Program-made: the position numbers and the translations under genes
From: Vespa crabro
Taxonomy: Eukaryota > Arthropoda > Insecta > Hymenoptera > Vespidae
Assembly: GCF_910589235.1 (NCBI RefSeq)
Contig: NC_060970.1
Location: forward strand, 4,888,487-4,952,486
Direction: 5' to 3'
Length of the DNA: 64,000 bases
Notes under the pieces: model-generated
What the model saw: only the letters and a program-made list of their open reading frames with translations
Told to the model about the DNA's origin: nothing
The model's database searches: none
Shown: piece after piece, positions 26,196 through 39,766 of the stretch
How the letters are laid out: every line of letters begins with the position of its first letter
Numbering within the stretch: the stretch's first letter is position 1

Positions 26196-26360
26196 GAGGG
26201 AGATGGAAGAATTAGATTTTTGTTGGGACCGGAGCCGGTCGTGTCCCAGTCTCTTCCCCCAGAGCGACAGCTGGGTCGATATATGGCGACGTTGCCGAGC
26301 GTGAACCCTGGAACTCTCTCTCTCGCTCGCACGCGCCTCTCTCTCGTTCGATTCCAGGAA
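24591..26360. other. GC-rich low-complexity block with (GCT)22
   Basis: This is purine-rich on the + strand (GGTGAT, GAGAG and GGTAGT runs) and contrasts with the AT-rich surroundings. It holds a perfect (GCT)22 at 25458-25523 flanked by imperfect CTG and GCC units, a GGT/AGT tract at 25558-25680, and (GA)n around 26162-26192. Long open frames on both strands here encode only homopolymer tracts. It could be an internal promoter or exon of a non-coding transcript, but nothing proves it. Confidence 0.55.
25458..25523. repeat. (GCT)22 triplet repeat
   Basis: 22 uninterrupted GCT units inside a GC-rich low-complexity block. Confidence 0.95.
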
Positions 26361-27243
26361 AATCGTTGTCTTCTATGTACTCCCAGTTGCTGTGCTACGC
26401 GCACTCGCCAAACGTCCGATACTTTTCCAACGACAATTATGCACGGCAATCTCTCTCTCTATCTCTTTCCCTCTGTTCCTCACACACCACGCAACACACA
26501 CACACAAAGGACATGTACAGATGCAAAGCGCGCGCTCGCATACATATCCCCAGACGTATATACCCTCACACATGTATATATATATGTATATATACTTAGT
26601 CCTTTATAACCGAGAAACGTTCGTCTCCTCGACCTTGTATTTATTTACGTATCGAAATACATCATGGACTCTCCCCCTCTCTCCGCTTCCTCATCCCTTC
26701 CTTCCATCACTTCCTTTCTTTTATATTTTTTCTTCTTTTTTCCTTTCGTCCCTTCAATCTCGCAGGAATACCCTCACGAATTTACTCGTCATTCTCTCAG
26801 TACACACGAATAAGAAAGAACGCTCAAAAGCTTTCTCTCAAGTACCAGTCTCTACCCTACCTATCTACCTACCTACCTACCTACCTACCTATCTACCATC
26901 AAGTACTTGAGAGATCGAGAAACGAAAATAGACATCGTCGATTGCTTTTATCGTCTTCGTCTATTTAAACTCTAGTTTATTCGACGAGTTTTCTATCAAT
27001 AAAGATGTCTTGTTTGAATTAAAATAAAAAAAAAAAAAAAAAGAGGAAAAAACCAGAGAGAAAGAAAAAAAAAAGAAAAACCATTTTTCCTTTTTCCTCG
27101 TTTAATAAAACGTCTTTTTAAGATGAGAAGGAAAAAAGGAATGCTGCGGTTTTGATATCGATGACAAAACTTTATAAGCGATCATCGATAATCTTAGAAC
27201 AAGCACAATAGTTAGGTCAAGTGGGAGATTGCCATTCCACTTC

Positions 27244-27244
<1 letters not shown>

Positions 27245-27275
<31 letters not shown>
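27245..27275. repeat. poly-T run (31)
   Basis: Uninterrupted T. It could be the complement of a retroposon poly-A tail, but no element body is recognised next to it. Confidence 0.9.
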
Positions 27276-27276
<1 letters not shown>

Positions 27277-28199
27277 TTTTTTTCCTTGAAGGGGAAAAAA
27301 TGATAGGAAATACTATTCTGTATTTCATTTTATTTCTGGATATAAATTGGAAAAAGAAAAAGGGTGGAAAAGAGAGAGAAAGATAAAGAGAAAGAGAGAA
27401 GGGGAGGAAGAGGGAAAGAGACGAAGAGAGAGGGAGAGAGAGAGAGAGAGAGAGAGAGAACAATGAAGTAAACATTTACTTCTGTCGCGCAGGGAAGAGC
27501 TATCGTCGTCGTCATCGTGGCAGGTGACCCTCTCCGATGTTTGTCCGTGAAGTTAGCAAGGACAGATATGGTCGACGATAAATAAATACTTGGCAGTAGA
27601 TACACACACACACATACACACAGTCGGTTACTGTTTCGAATCGAATAAATTCTTTCTTTTAGATCAAACGTAGTTTAACATTGATATCTTAATTAATAAA
27701 ATTCTTAAAAATCAATCATATTATTTGAATTAAAATAATTTTATCTTAGTGATGATACAGAGTAGATAGTAGGTTTTTTTTTAATGGTACGTCCAAGATA
27801 TTGTATCAGTTTATGTTGAGACCGAATATATGGAAAACATTCTTCAAGAGACACCTAGAACGTTTCGACTTGTAGCTTAACTGTAGTTAGCTTTCTGCGT
27901 ATATATGTGTGTGGATATATGAGATTATCCAAGTACACGACATCTACTTTGCTTGCATACATATACATTATATATAAATTCCCTTTCGTCATCGTTCGAT
28001 TCTATTATCACTGCTTCTATGGAACCATCGACTGCACACTGTGTACGCCGTTATATTTTCTATTCCGTAATAGTGTCCATTATCCTTTTAAAAATATCAA
28101 TATTATCAGGATGGTAGATTCTGAAAGAAAATTATTGATTCGTCATTTCTAAATCAATGTCTATGATCTTGAACACTGTAATAAAAGGAAGGACACACA

Positions 28200-28330
28200 G
28201 ACGCCATTTTGTTGTAGACAATGATTTTAAAAAATGGCGACGAGTGTTTGATCAGTCGTACTTGGAGATCTTCAAAATGGCGTCTTATTTCATAACCAAT
28301 CGAGATCTCTTCAATATGGCGCCCATTTTT
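28200..28330. promoter_or_regulatory. cluster of four YY1/Pho-like sites
   Basis: GACGCCATTTTG at 28200, AAAATGGCGACG at 28231, CAAAATGGCGTC at 28273 and CAATATGGCGCCCATTTTT at 28312 sit within 131 bp in both orientations. YY1 in vertebrates recognises AAnATGGCGGC and its fly homologue Pho recognises a GCCAT core, so these are candidate sites. Binding is not shown. Confidence 0.5.
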
Positions 28331-28465
28331 TTACATTTGTTATATACACATCGAAAAGAAAAAAAAAAAAAGAGAAAAAGAAAAATCGTTTCCGAGCAAA
28401 AACGTAATTATTACGAGAAAGGAATCATTTGGGATGAGCTCTCAATCGAAACTCTCTCACTGGTA

Positions 28466-28504
<39 letters not shown>

Positions 28505-28505
28505 A
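28466..28505. repeat. (TTG)n triplet repeat
   Basis: About 13 TTG units. Confidence 0.95.
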
Positions 28506-30469
28506 GTTATAGTTGGTCGCGAAATTTAATGAAAGGAAGAAGGATACAGCGACTTCGCTTTTGTCGCTTTTCACACGAATTTCTATGATGATCGTAGCAC
28601 CATGGTGTTCCGCGAGATTGCATCGTATTGTATTCCACTGGTAAATAAAAGGTAGTATTGTCGATAAAAAAAAATAGGGGAAAAAAAAGAAAAGAGAAAA
28701 GAGGGAAAGAGAATTTGTGTTCATCGTGAGGGGGGCCCCATTGAAACTAGCGTTTCGCATGAGGCGAAACGTTGAATGTGGATTTCTTTTTTCTTTTTTT
28801 TTCTTTTCTTTTTTTTTTTTTTTCTTTTCTTTTTTTTTTTTTTTTTTTAATGGCGTAACTCGTGTAAATGAATATTTATGTTTTCTCTTCCCAATAATGA
28901 TTTTGATCAATTCCACGATTCCGAATGAGCCAAAATGAATAATACCTTGCGAATATCATTATAATAATCAACACTATTTGCTGAGTTTGAAGTTATGGAA
29001 GAATACTCGAAGGTTTCGATAAATTATCCTTGGATTTGCTAATTCTTTTTGGGATGCCATTCTGTTAATAATGTTGATCTTAGAAATTATCTTATGTAGA
29101 GAGACCGAAGGAGCTTTTAGATTATGTAACATGGCAAAAAGTCACACTGGCAACATCGTCTAAATTGGCAAAACGATCTTTCGACTGAACCATCGTCCTT
29201 GTTCAGTTGTCACCTTCGTTTCAGATACGAAGTTAGATATTCTATCTCTCTCCCTCTCTCTCTTTCTCTCTTCTTTTTTTACTTCAAAATATCTCGTGGC
29301 CATTTTTGTTTAGCTTAATAATCGATTTTAGTTCGAACGTATAGGTATTTCTGAGATCACGTTAAGATATATATATATATATATCCAACACATCTTTGCT
29401 TTTAGCACAAACTATCGATAATTCTTGTTCGTTGTGTGTTCCGCGAGGAAGCACGCGTTTTCGTGTGAAATCGTTATTGCATCTGGCTATGTTCCAAGAT
29501 CCCTAGGATTCAAGATGTAATTTGTAACTGGAAACGAAATCGGAGATACGTAATACGATTCTAGAGAGAAAGAGAAAAAGAAATAGAAAGATTGAATAGG
29601 ATACATGTAAATCTTTTCTACTGTTGACTTTTTATCACATTATTTCGACGAAGCAAGATTTTTGAGTAAATTAGAATTCGAATAGGATTAATATATCCTC
29701 ATTGCGGCGTCGTCGACATCTTCGTTTTTAGGCTTCTTACAGGTTTAAAGGCATGCTTTTAAAGCCCTTACTTCACATTGTACTATCTTCTTTAATATTT
29801 CCAGGCGCGGCCGATATGGTACTGCGGAGAGAGAAAGAGAGAGAGAGTCCTGCGAAGTGACCCGAACGATATTCCTTCGTAGAATCCTTTTTTTATGATC
29901 TATGATTTATGTGATCCATGATATCTGATAAATATATAATACAATGGAATTTCTATTAAAATAATCAACTTTCATACAATTCCAATTTTTCGAACGAACA
30001 TTCTACCTGCTCCACGCGCGTTTGTGTCGACGTTTTGCTTATATTAAAAAACAGAAAAAAAAGAATAAGACACAAACAAATAGGAAACAAAAAAAGAAAT
30101 TGTAAATTTATTTCTATGATCGCATGATTAGACTGTTCAGGTAAATATTGAGAAGTAATTTTCTAAGTTAATTGTGTTCATTCCACGTTTTCATTTAGGT
30201 CCCTAACATTGGTACCGAAACTCGTTGAACAAATAAAAGGGACCATCATTGGGTCCTAGTGGTTCTGGACAAAATGCTGTGTAAATTGAGTCGATTTTCC
30301 CTGGAGGCACGATGGGTGGCATACCGGACGTTAAATCTATAGATGGTGCCTTCGTTTAATGACGACGCTCTATTTTCGTCGGTGCCACTCGAACGTCGCC
30401 CTGGTGGCTTCTGTTTTGTCAGTCAACAGGAAGTAATAGAATTTCATTTTCTTCAAGGCGCAGACTGCT

Positions 30470-30473
<4 letters not shown>

Positions 30474-30543
<70 letters not shown>
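30474..30543. repeat. (CT)n microsatellite, ~70 bp
   Basis: The longest perfect CT tract in the window. Confidence 0.95.
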
Positions 30544-30547
<4 letters not shown>

Positions 30548-32300
30548 TCCTTCTCTTTACTTTTTCTTTTTCTTTCTTACGAATCCCCTTAGATGATTCA
30601 ATAGAAAATGAAATAGTTATACCGTGGGAGAGTAGTAGGGAGCCATTTTGAATATGAGAAAAAAAAATCAAGAATCATGTAGCCATTCGTTTTCGTATAA
30701 CTTCGTGAAACTTCGTAGAACTTCGTGGAACTTTGTTGAATTTCATTAACGAGGCATCCATTTTTGTTTTGATCAATCCGATTCAGACATCTCCTATTGC
30801 TTATTTATATTATAAAATGTGCAGAATGACATCTAATAAACTTGAATGTGATGTAAGAAATGTAAAACCACCAAAATTGATGATAAGTCGATGAAATCGA
30901 AAAACTTAATAATAATACATCAGCTTCGTGTTTTTTGCCTTGGAGAATGTAAGCGGAGTTGAAATACCACTAAATCATACGATTCATTGAATAAATCATA
31001 GAAAGGAGCATAGATGACCTACACGTTCTCGTTCCACATCGATCTAGAACGTTTTCCAATAAGAAACGACTGGTTCTCTCTCTTTTTCTCTCTCTCTCTC
31101 TCTCTCTTCCTCTCGTCGTTTAATAAAGTGGGACGAATGCAAATTCGCTTAGACGAAGAATAAATCGTCTAAGTATAAACGCCTACAATGCTTGCTTCTC
31201 GATAACCTAACCTAACTTAACCTTTTACCATATTTCAATGATTATACATTTCAACATTGCATTTATTGGAGAGAAAAAAGTTAAAAAGACGAAAACAAAT
31301 AAGAAGACAATATTATTATATATATATTATTATATATATCGTATAATTGTTAACAATTTTTCTTTTTATTCTGTATTTATAAGAGTGTTCAAAGGAAATC
31401 TATGACCTTGGTATATTATATCGTGAAAAGTTGAACAAATGAAAGAAACATATATCTATATATATATCCATGGCTATTGTTCCATTTTCTAAGCTTGGCA
31501 GGTGCCAAGGTGTCGATAGAACAGGTAGACACAAGGAAAAACGAAAAGTGGGGGAAATACACGACAACTACTCTCATGTTTAGAAACGCGATTGCGGAAA
31601 TGTATGAGACTCTAACGTTATACCTAAGTACAGTTGATAACAAAAGTGATTCCGCGCACGCATGCTTTTAATAAAATTTTTTTTCTTTCTTCCTTAAAAA
31701 AAAAAAAAAAAAAGAAAAAAAATCATAAACATGTTAACCCATTTAACTCACTCTTTTGATATCTTTTGAATTCAAGTAAACGTTTTACGATCATTCGAAC
31801 GTTTACCCTATCTTCTTCGAGTGCGTGAAAGACACTTAGAATAAAATATATTACTCTTTAGACATCGTAAAGAGACTGTAAAATTACTGAAGATATCTCT
31901 CTCTCTTTTACAAGCGAGTTTCTGGTGTAACGGTAGATGAATTGAAGGGATTCTTTTTATGAAAATAAATATCCTAGCATCTACAAAATAATTCCAATAC
32001 GTAAATATCCGCGATTTTAAAGCACTCCTTCAAAAATACCAACAAATATAATAAAATATAATGTACTATATATATATTACAAAATGTTGACGATACATTG
32101 CATTGAGTTCTATTTTAATATATCAAGACAATATCATCGAGTTGAATTGATTGGTGAAACAAACATGGCGGCTTGCAAATTCATACGATTACATTATTCG
32201 CCATTTTGTATTTTACGAACGTCTCTGTGATTTTGGTTCCTTCTAAAGAAAAGAAAATTCACAATTACTCGATTTAATTTTACTACGATTGAGAAAAGTA

Positions 32301-35300
32301 CGGTCCCAGTGGTTCTCAATCGACAAAAAATGTTTCGGCGATGAATATGCCGACGTGGAAGAAGAGTTCAGTCGTAGCTTTGCCACGTTGACAGTTCAAC
32401 GACCTCCATTAAACGAAACCAGCCATGTGCGCCTTGTCAACCTTCCATCTGCGTTCGTGCGTACACATATGTGTAGGCTGTTGTGTGTGTATCTGTGTGT
32501 ATGCCTATGTGTGCAAGCAAGCGTCTGCTGATGCAGATACACTTTTACGCGCTAAAAATTCACTCGACTCGGCTCAACTCGATTCTCACAAAAATATACA
32601 GTGGATGGAAAAATCGTATACATTTCTTCGGAATTTTGTTTTGGGCGGAGAAAAAAATAAAATCGAACGAATGTTTCGATTTTGTTCTGCGATATTCTTA
32701 AAGGTTCTCAACCGTTCCATACAAAAATATATATTAGTAATTGTAGTATCCAAAGGAAAGACAATAGACACGATGATGAAGGAAGTTTTCATTTTGAAAA
32801 GAAATTGGTCCGAGAAAAGGACATGGTGGGCAGCAGCATGCAAATGATTGTAAGCTTTATCGCCATTTTCTGTCCCAGAAATAATATCTTGGTAATAGTG
32901 ACAGACGTTCCTATTCCATTCTACTTGTTTCTGTCATTAATAATAATGACAATTTCATGAAAGGATCCAAATTGTTGATAATTTTGTAAAAACAATTAAC
33001 AAGAACTTTTTCGTTCAAAAAATGTTACGATCATAGAGAAACGTTTGTGTCACAAGTCTCTAACCAATATGACTACAGTAGATATTCGTGAAGATGCATC
33101 ATTCGTGTGTGTACATAAGCATGTATGTATTGTATGTACCTGCAAAAAGGGAGAGAGTCTTCTTCCCGTGGCTGCTGCTGAGAACGTTTTGCTTAACGTT
33201 TACAGAGTAGGTAGAAAGAAGAGAGAAGAAGAATCCATAGCTGGGGCTAAGCGCGGTGAAATCGTTGGGATGGAGAGAAGGGAGCTCAAGAAAAAAGCAT
33301 GCTTCTCTTCTATAACCCCACTATCCCCCTCGCTGCAACCCACACACGTATACATACAACATATAGATCTCTCTCTTTCTCTTTCTCGTTATAAACCACT
33401 AGGAGAGGTTCTGTATCTGCTGGTCTCTCTGGTGCTGCCGCTGGGCTGCTACACACACGGTCTGCACGCGCATCCAATGGCGTAACTCTTGCGTTATAGG
33501 TTATGTTCCCTATGAGAAAACTCTCGAATTCTTTTCTACTAAGCATGGAAAAACGTAAGAAGAAAAAGAAGAAAAATATGGAGATTATTCTCAGACATTT
33601 CCTTTTTTGGAAATGTCCTTTTTCGCATGATATTATCTTATTTTTCCTTTTCTTTGTTTCTTTATTCTCTGCAGGGAGGAAAAAAAACATTGGTTTAATA
33701 GGAATTTTATAATCCAATAGTTAGATTAGATTTTATAATAATAAATATTACACATAGTTGAGAGTTAAATATGTTTTATTATTCCTTGTTCTTACATACA
33801 CGTTCTATAAATAATAATCAGTTAAGAAACTAGTTATGAATTAGTCAAGAAGTTGTGAGAGTTCATGCTGCGGCAGATATATAAGCAAAGATTACGCGTA
33901 CGTATTAATAGTATTCGAACGGGGAACGTATTTGAGTCCAGTCTATCTCTATCTTTATCTTTATCTCTATCTCTATCTCTATCTATTTATCTGTCTCTTT
34001 CTCTCGTAATAACAAGAATATATACGTCAGATAAAGAGAAAGAGAAGTTACTGCGAAACTCTCGAGAGGAACCGGTTGCGTAGTTTTTACGCCACGCCTT
34101 ATTGTACGTTTTCGTCGTTCTCTTCTAGTTCTCTTTCTCTTTAAGTTCTTTGCCTGACACGGAAGGAGGTGGAAAAGAAGAAGAAGAAGGGGAGGAAAAA
34201 AAATGTGCATTGTTAAAAGCGCTACGGTTCCTGTTTACGTGGACTCTACCTGCGCAGACAATGCATAGAAAAGAAAAGAAATTCTCGCTTAACGAGGTAT
34301 CTTTTTTAAAGGCTTTGCAAGCCTAAAGAGAGAGAGATAAAGAGAGACAGACAGAGACAAAGATAGATAGATAGATAGATAGATGGGAGAGGCTAGTGAT
34401 CATGCGTTTTTTCGGATGTTACGCCACTGGCTCGCATGATAACTTTTCCTTCCCCTTCTCTTTCTAGTCTTTTCTAACATTTTTATCTATATTCTTCTTA
34501 TTCTATTTCTTCTTCTTCTTCTTCTTCTGTCGCTAGAACTTTGTCATTTTATGTAGCTTCCTCCAAGAGTACCAAGGCACCAAGCTTTTGCATACGTATC
34601 TATATATATATATATATATATACGTGCAATGTTACAGAGTATTGTGTAGAAATACAGTATATACTTTTTTCTTTTATATATATACGTCCCTCTCTTTTCT
34701 CTTTCCCTTCTCTTTTCCTCTCTCTGTCTCTTTCTCTATACGCACGAAGAACATAACCTAAAGACTCGAACTGGCTTTCTCCATGCAGAGAAAGAGAGAG
34801 AGAGGGAAAGAGAGACCCCCAGAAGAAGACACGAGCAAGAATATAGGCGCGGCGGCGATCGTAATATGGACTACCGTTACTTGTATTCTTCTCTCTACCT
34901 CCCACTAGATTCTTCGCTTACTATCCTGTTCGAAAAGTTTCAACAAATATAAGCGTACATTTGTTAGTGTATACGTGTACATTATTATCCGTATATACCA
35001 TGGTTTTTTTTTTTTTTTTTATGAAAAAAGTTGTCTCCTCGGATTATATTTAAAAACTCAAATTACAACTTTTCGATTATCTTTTTTTTTTTAATTTTTT
35101 CTGATCAAATTGTAAAACTACAAATTTAGAAACTTTAGGCACACCATATTTATTATATATTTATAAACATGTGTAGGTATATATGAAATGCAATGTCCAC
35201 AAATTTGTCTTAACAATTTTCTCTAATTCATTAGTTTCTTCGAACATGGCGAATGCAGCGTCCATTTTGATTTCCTATGATCGGCCATGTTGCGAAAAGA

Positions 35301-35797
35301 TGGCGTGGAACTTACAGGTGTTTCTAATGTCGTTGCATCGTTAATTATACAAAGTATCTATTATCAGATTTATATCGAAAATGTTCTTTCGTATATTACA
35401 TCAGCGAAAAGAGTTGAGTAGTTTGAAAAATGTATGGTTGATAAACGATAATCTAGGGGAATCTATGGAATCTAAGGAAATAAATGTATAAAAAATGAGG
35501 AGGAATTAACTTGGTAGGAAATAACATATATCGACTATTCATTTCTATCGATATTGTCTGCTGTATACGTTAATAAAATGTGTTTTTCTCCTCCCTCTCG
35601 CTCTCTCTCTCTCTTTCTCTTGCGCTCTCTAGCTTTTCATTCTCATCCGGTCTACGTATCTACATTAAAATAACGGCACCTTGGCTACGACAGAGACGGC
35701 AATCACCGCTTAACGTGACTCGAGCCTGCGACCTCGAACCCACGCGGCCTCGTAATCGTTGCCTTCTCTCTTCTCCCTCCCTTTATCCCTCTCTCTT

Positions 35798-35835
<38 letters not shown>

Positions 35836-36999
35836 ATTAATCGGAGGAATAGGAGAACAGAGTTATCATCATAATCGACACTATTGCAAGCCCGAAGTAA
35901 CATGAACGTTGAACGTTGACGTGGAAAATTCTATTCGCGTTCATTAAAAAAATCCATAAATTATCTTTCTAAATGGTTAAAAAGGAGGACATTAGACGCG
36001 CACGGGCGTTAGAATAACGTGTGAAACACAAGTCATTAGTGAATTGTTTTCAAAGAAGACATTAGAATAGGAATAGGGTGGTGTCGTTTTGCATATTAAT
36101 GGGGAGTATTCAAATGCTCGTATTATTTTTCTATAAAGTAAGCTTATTATTTCGAACGTAGGCTTTTCTCGAACGGAGGAACGGTAAACTTTCAAAGATG
36201 GCTTACGCAATTCGCGCATGTACACTAAGCGCAGAATTAAACATCGTCGTGTGTAAATATGCCATCACCTCGTCGTTGTTATTTTTTCCAATGTTAACCT
36301 GTTAATAACTTATTTACTTACGTATTTACGTAGTTACAAACCTGATTTTGTCAAATGATATCGGTATTTCAACCTGACCAATCACTTTTTACGTAGATAC
36401 ATACGTATTATTGTTGTATCTGCAACCTAACCTAAAAGTATAAGCGGAAGAGATAAAAAGAAGGGAAAAAAAAAAGAAATGAAAAGTTAATAAAACTTAA
36501 GCTTACAAGATACGAAGCAAAACCACGCGACACTGCGTTATGACGAAGACGAATATGACTATAGGTTAGTCATGCAAGAGGAGAAGGGAAAAAGAGGAGA
36601 AGGCTAAAGAGAAAAGAAGAAGAAGAAGAAGGAGGCGGTTCGCGAACGTGTGTGTCCATCCCGCAATTGCAGGAAGTCCCTTTCCTGCCGTACCATAATA
36701 TCGCCATCTTTGCACGATAAGATTCGCTTTAGACTGACGAACATTCAACTAACTCCAAGGTTTACTAGCCTCGATTCTTCTACTTAAATATCTATAAAAT
36801 TAGAATTACTACTTATTATATCCTACGATAACGATCATTCATATATGAGGCATTTCAATGACTTATATTTCTCCTTAGCACTTCAATCTGAAAGTGGAAT
36901 TTCAAAGAGAAAAAAAGATGAAATGATAGGAAATCCTTAGAAAAGAGATAGAAAGAGGAAGAAGAAAAAAAAAGAAGAAGGAGGATTGGTAAAGGTGTT
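32301..36999. other. non-coding, AT-rich with scattered motifs
   Basis: This holds CT/GA tracts at 33360, 33940-34010, 34320-34390 and 35770-35830, one MITE-like copy (34994-35151), and YY1/Pho-like motifs at 32860, 35243-35308 (three in 65 bp), 36193 and 36701. Open frames here (for example 32289-32531) have no recognisable domain. Confidence 0.65.
34994..35151. mobile_element. MITE-like element, copy 5
   Basis: The right end AACTTTAGGCACACCATA with the adjacent ATTGTAAAACTACAAATTTA matches copies 2 and 3. The left end TATACCATGG followed by a T-tract is its weak inverse. The interior GTCTCCTCGGATTATATTTA aligns with the CTAGATTATT segment of other copies. Confidence 0.45.
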
Positions 37000-38609
37000 T
37001 TTCTTCCATCGGGAGAGAATTTTGCGCTGGCTTAGCACACAACAGAAAGAAAGAGATAGATAGGGGAGAGAGAGAGAGAGAGAGTGTCCACCTTCCCCCT
37101 CTTCTCTTCCTCTTCGTTCTTTCGTACGACGGTCGGCGATGTTAGGAATCGCTCTCGGTTTGCCCTAGTACGATGACGAAGAGACGAGAAGCTTGGTAAT
37201 GGTAGAAGAGGAAGAGAGAGAGAGAGAGAAAGAGAGAGAGCGAGAGAAGAGGGAGGGAGTACGGCGAGTGGAGCGACGTAGTGGTGTGTATATGTGCGCG
37301 CGCATTGTTAATGTGTAGTAGTAGGTAGGATATTTTGGTGGTGGGGAATGAGAGAGTGCGAGCGAGCGAGCAAGCAACTAAAGTGGGGATTTAGGAGAGG
37401 GGATAGCAGGGCGTCAGCTGCGTAGTGGCGTGCGGGATGGACGGGGACGGCAACGGAGGAGCCCAAGTAGGAGAGAGGGTAGAAGAGAGCTCGGAACGAG
37501 GAGAGCTGAGTCATAGCGCTGTTGCCACGTCCTCGGCTGGCCTCGTTGAAGCGCCCACCGTCGCTCTCGCTGCTGCTTGCTTGCTTGGATAAGCGCTGTT
37601 GCCACTTCTTCCTTTTCGTTTGCTTGTTTCTGGCCTGCCTTGTGCCGCCTGTACTGTGCCTGTCTGGCTGCCTGCTTGCTTGCTTGCTTCTGCGACGTTT
37701 GCGGCTTTTACATTGGTGCTGCTTTCTGCTTCTTCTTCATTTTCATCATCTTCTGCTTCTTCTACTTCTTGTCTCGTCTCGTCCGCCTTAAGAAAAGAAA
37801 AAGAAAGAAGCCTTCTCGAGAAACTCATCCCGATTTTCTTTCTCACGGTGTAGTAGTAGTAATAGTAGTAGTATGTTATTGTAGTAACGTTACTGTAATA
37901 GTACACGAAGAGAAACCGTTTCGTGATAACGAACGAATATCAACTTATCTTTGGTAATTGTTGGCAATGTACAGTATTTTCTATACGGAATTCGCTATGA
38001 ATTTACTATGAATATATAGATATATACATATATAATATATATCGATCGCGCCATTCGTATTATTTTTCTCTCTGTTCATCACTTTTCATATACTCGATTC
38101 AATTTATTTCTTTCTTGTTTTTTTACCTTTTTCTTTTAGCCATCTTTTCTATCAAGCTTCTTCGACTAAAAAGTAAGCTTTTAACTTTAAAACCTATTCT
38201 TCGAGGCTTCTCAGTTTCATGTATATTGAAATTTATAAAGAATATTGTTAGGTAACGTTGAGGTTAGGTTAACAGGAAAGTTTACGGGCGTGGGAGAGAA
38301 ACAATGTGAAAAAATGACGTAGCCCCAGCACGATAGGTTTTATTCTGAATTTCTCTTGGTCTCTTCTTTTCTTTCTCTCTCTCTCTCCCTCCCTTCTCCT
38401 TTTCCTTCTACTTCCCCCCCGTCCTTTCCAGCTCTCGTCCCCTTAACGTTTCCGGGGGCCCATCGTACCAACGTCTTTGTGGTACCGGACGATGTTTTTA
38501 TTCGGTTGAAAAGAGCCAGAGCGCTGGATACGAGAAGAAGACGAGGAGCATCGAGGGGAAACTACGAGGGAACAAAAGCCTTCCTCTCTCCCTCTCTCTC
38601 ATAGTCCTC

Positions 38610-38610
38610 A

Positions 38611-38641
<31 letters not shown>

Positions 38642-38654
38642 CGACGACGTCGAC
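38610..38654. repeat. (CGT)n with inverted ACG end
   Basis: About ten CGT units are followed by ACGACGACGTCGACG, their inverse complement, so a hairpin can form. Confidence 0.8.
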
Positions 38655-39731
38655 GTGTTGTCGCTGCGTGGTGCTGCTCCCGCATTGTTTTCTTTTTATT
38701 CACATTTCTTTTCGTAGAATCGCTAACCATTCATCCGTTGTAAACTCGCCACGAGAATTGCCCCTCACATCGGAAACTTCAAACGAGAACTTTCCAAATT
38801 CATTGATTCTCGAATATTTCTTTTGCTTTTGTTTTATTGTTATTATTATTGTTGTTATTATTATTATTATCATCCATTCCATTTCAAGTATTTCTATTAC
38901 ATGCGACGACGAAAAAAAGTCGTGCATGTTTTGCTTCATTTTTTCCTCTTCTCTCTTCTTTTAACATTGCGCAAGAATGTTGTTAACCGCCATTTTGTAA
39001 TTAATAATTCGAACAAAAATGGATTCCCCCTTCGATGAAAGATAATGTCGGATAAGAGTCACGTAAAATAAATCCTCGAGAATGTTACAGAATATTTTCT
39101 ATACGGAATAATATACGTTGAAATATAACAGTAAAGTATCATTAACGGGATCGAATGAATTCAATCGATAAAGGTATTAGATTTTTGGGTCGAGTAGTAT
39201 ATATATATATATATACGAGGAAGAAAATGATATTTGTTGAGGTTATGCCGTGTATAGGAAAGTTTATTGACGCGTCATCGGAATATATTTTATCATCGTT
39301 TATATGAGATATGAAAGCGCACACGTGCGATGATTAAAGTACGATATGTATTTGAAATTAACCAGAGGATGAGAACGTACTACTGATAATATAATACTTT
39401 TACAATTGTGTGCTGCCTAACTAACGTTGATAAATTTACGGAAGGAGAATTTTTCTTTCCCTTTTTTTTTACTTGTATGCTTTGTCCTATACGCTTCTCT
39501 CTCTCTCTTTCTCTTCATCCCCTGCGCCTCTTTTCCTCCCCTCTCACCCCTCTCACCCTCAACTCTTAACCGTGGACCGATGTATTGATTTCCTGTTCGT
39601 CTCCTGTTTCAAACGTAGAAAGACGAACGATTGGTCCAAGCACTCTCAACGTTTTCGATCATAGCACGTTTTGTGATTCTCCTAGGAAATTTATTTTCTA
39701 GGTTGTATGTGTATGTGTATATATGCATACA

Positions 39732-39735
<4 letters not shown>

Positions 39736-39764
<29 letters not shown>
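39736..39764. repeat. (GT)n microsatellite
   Basis: Perfect GT run. Confidence 0.9.

Positions 39765-39766
<2 letters not shown>

Larger units (their letters stand above)
26361..32300. other. non-coding: strongest YY1/Pho-like motif cluster
   Basis: This contains a 31-T run at 27245-27275, (TTG)n at 28466-28505, T-rich runs at 28780-28850 and a ~70-bp perfect (CT)n at 30474-30543. YY1/Pho-like motifs are at 28200-28330 (four), 29297, 30641 and 32161-32208 (two). A Motif-1-like GTCACACTGG lies at 29141. No gene seen. Confidence 0.65.

Noticed and set aside
38356..38604. 82-codon frame with FVVPDDVFIRLKRARALDTR
   Set aside because: Non-repetitive core of only about 45 codons between CT tracts; no similarity recognised and no compatible exon phase.
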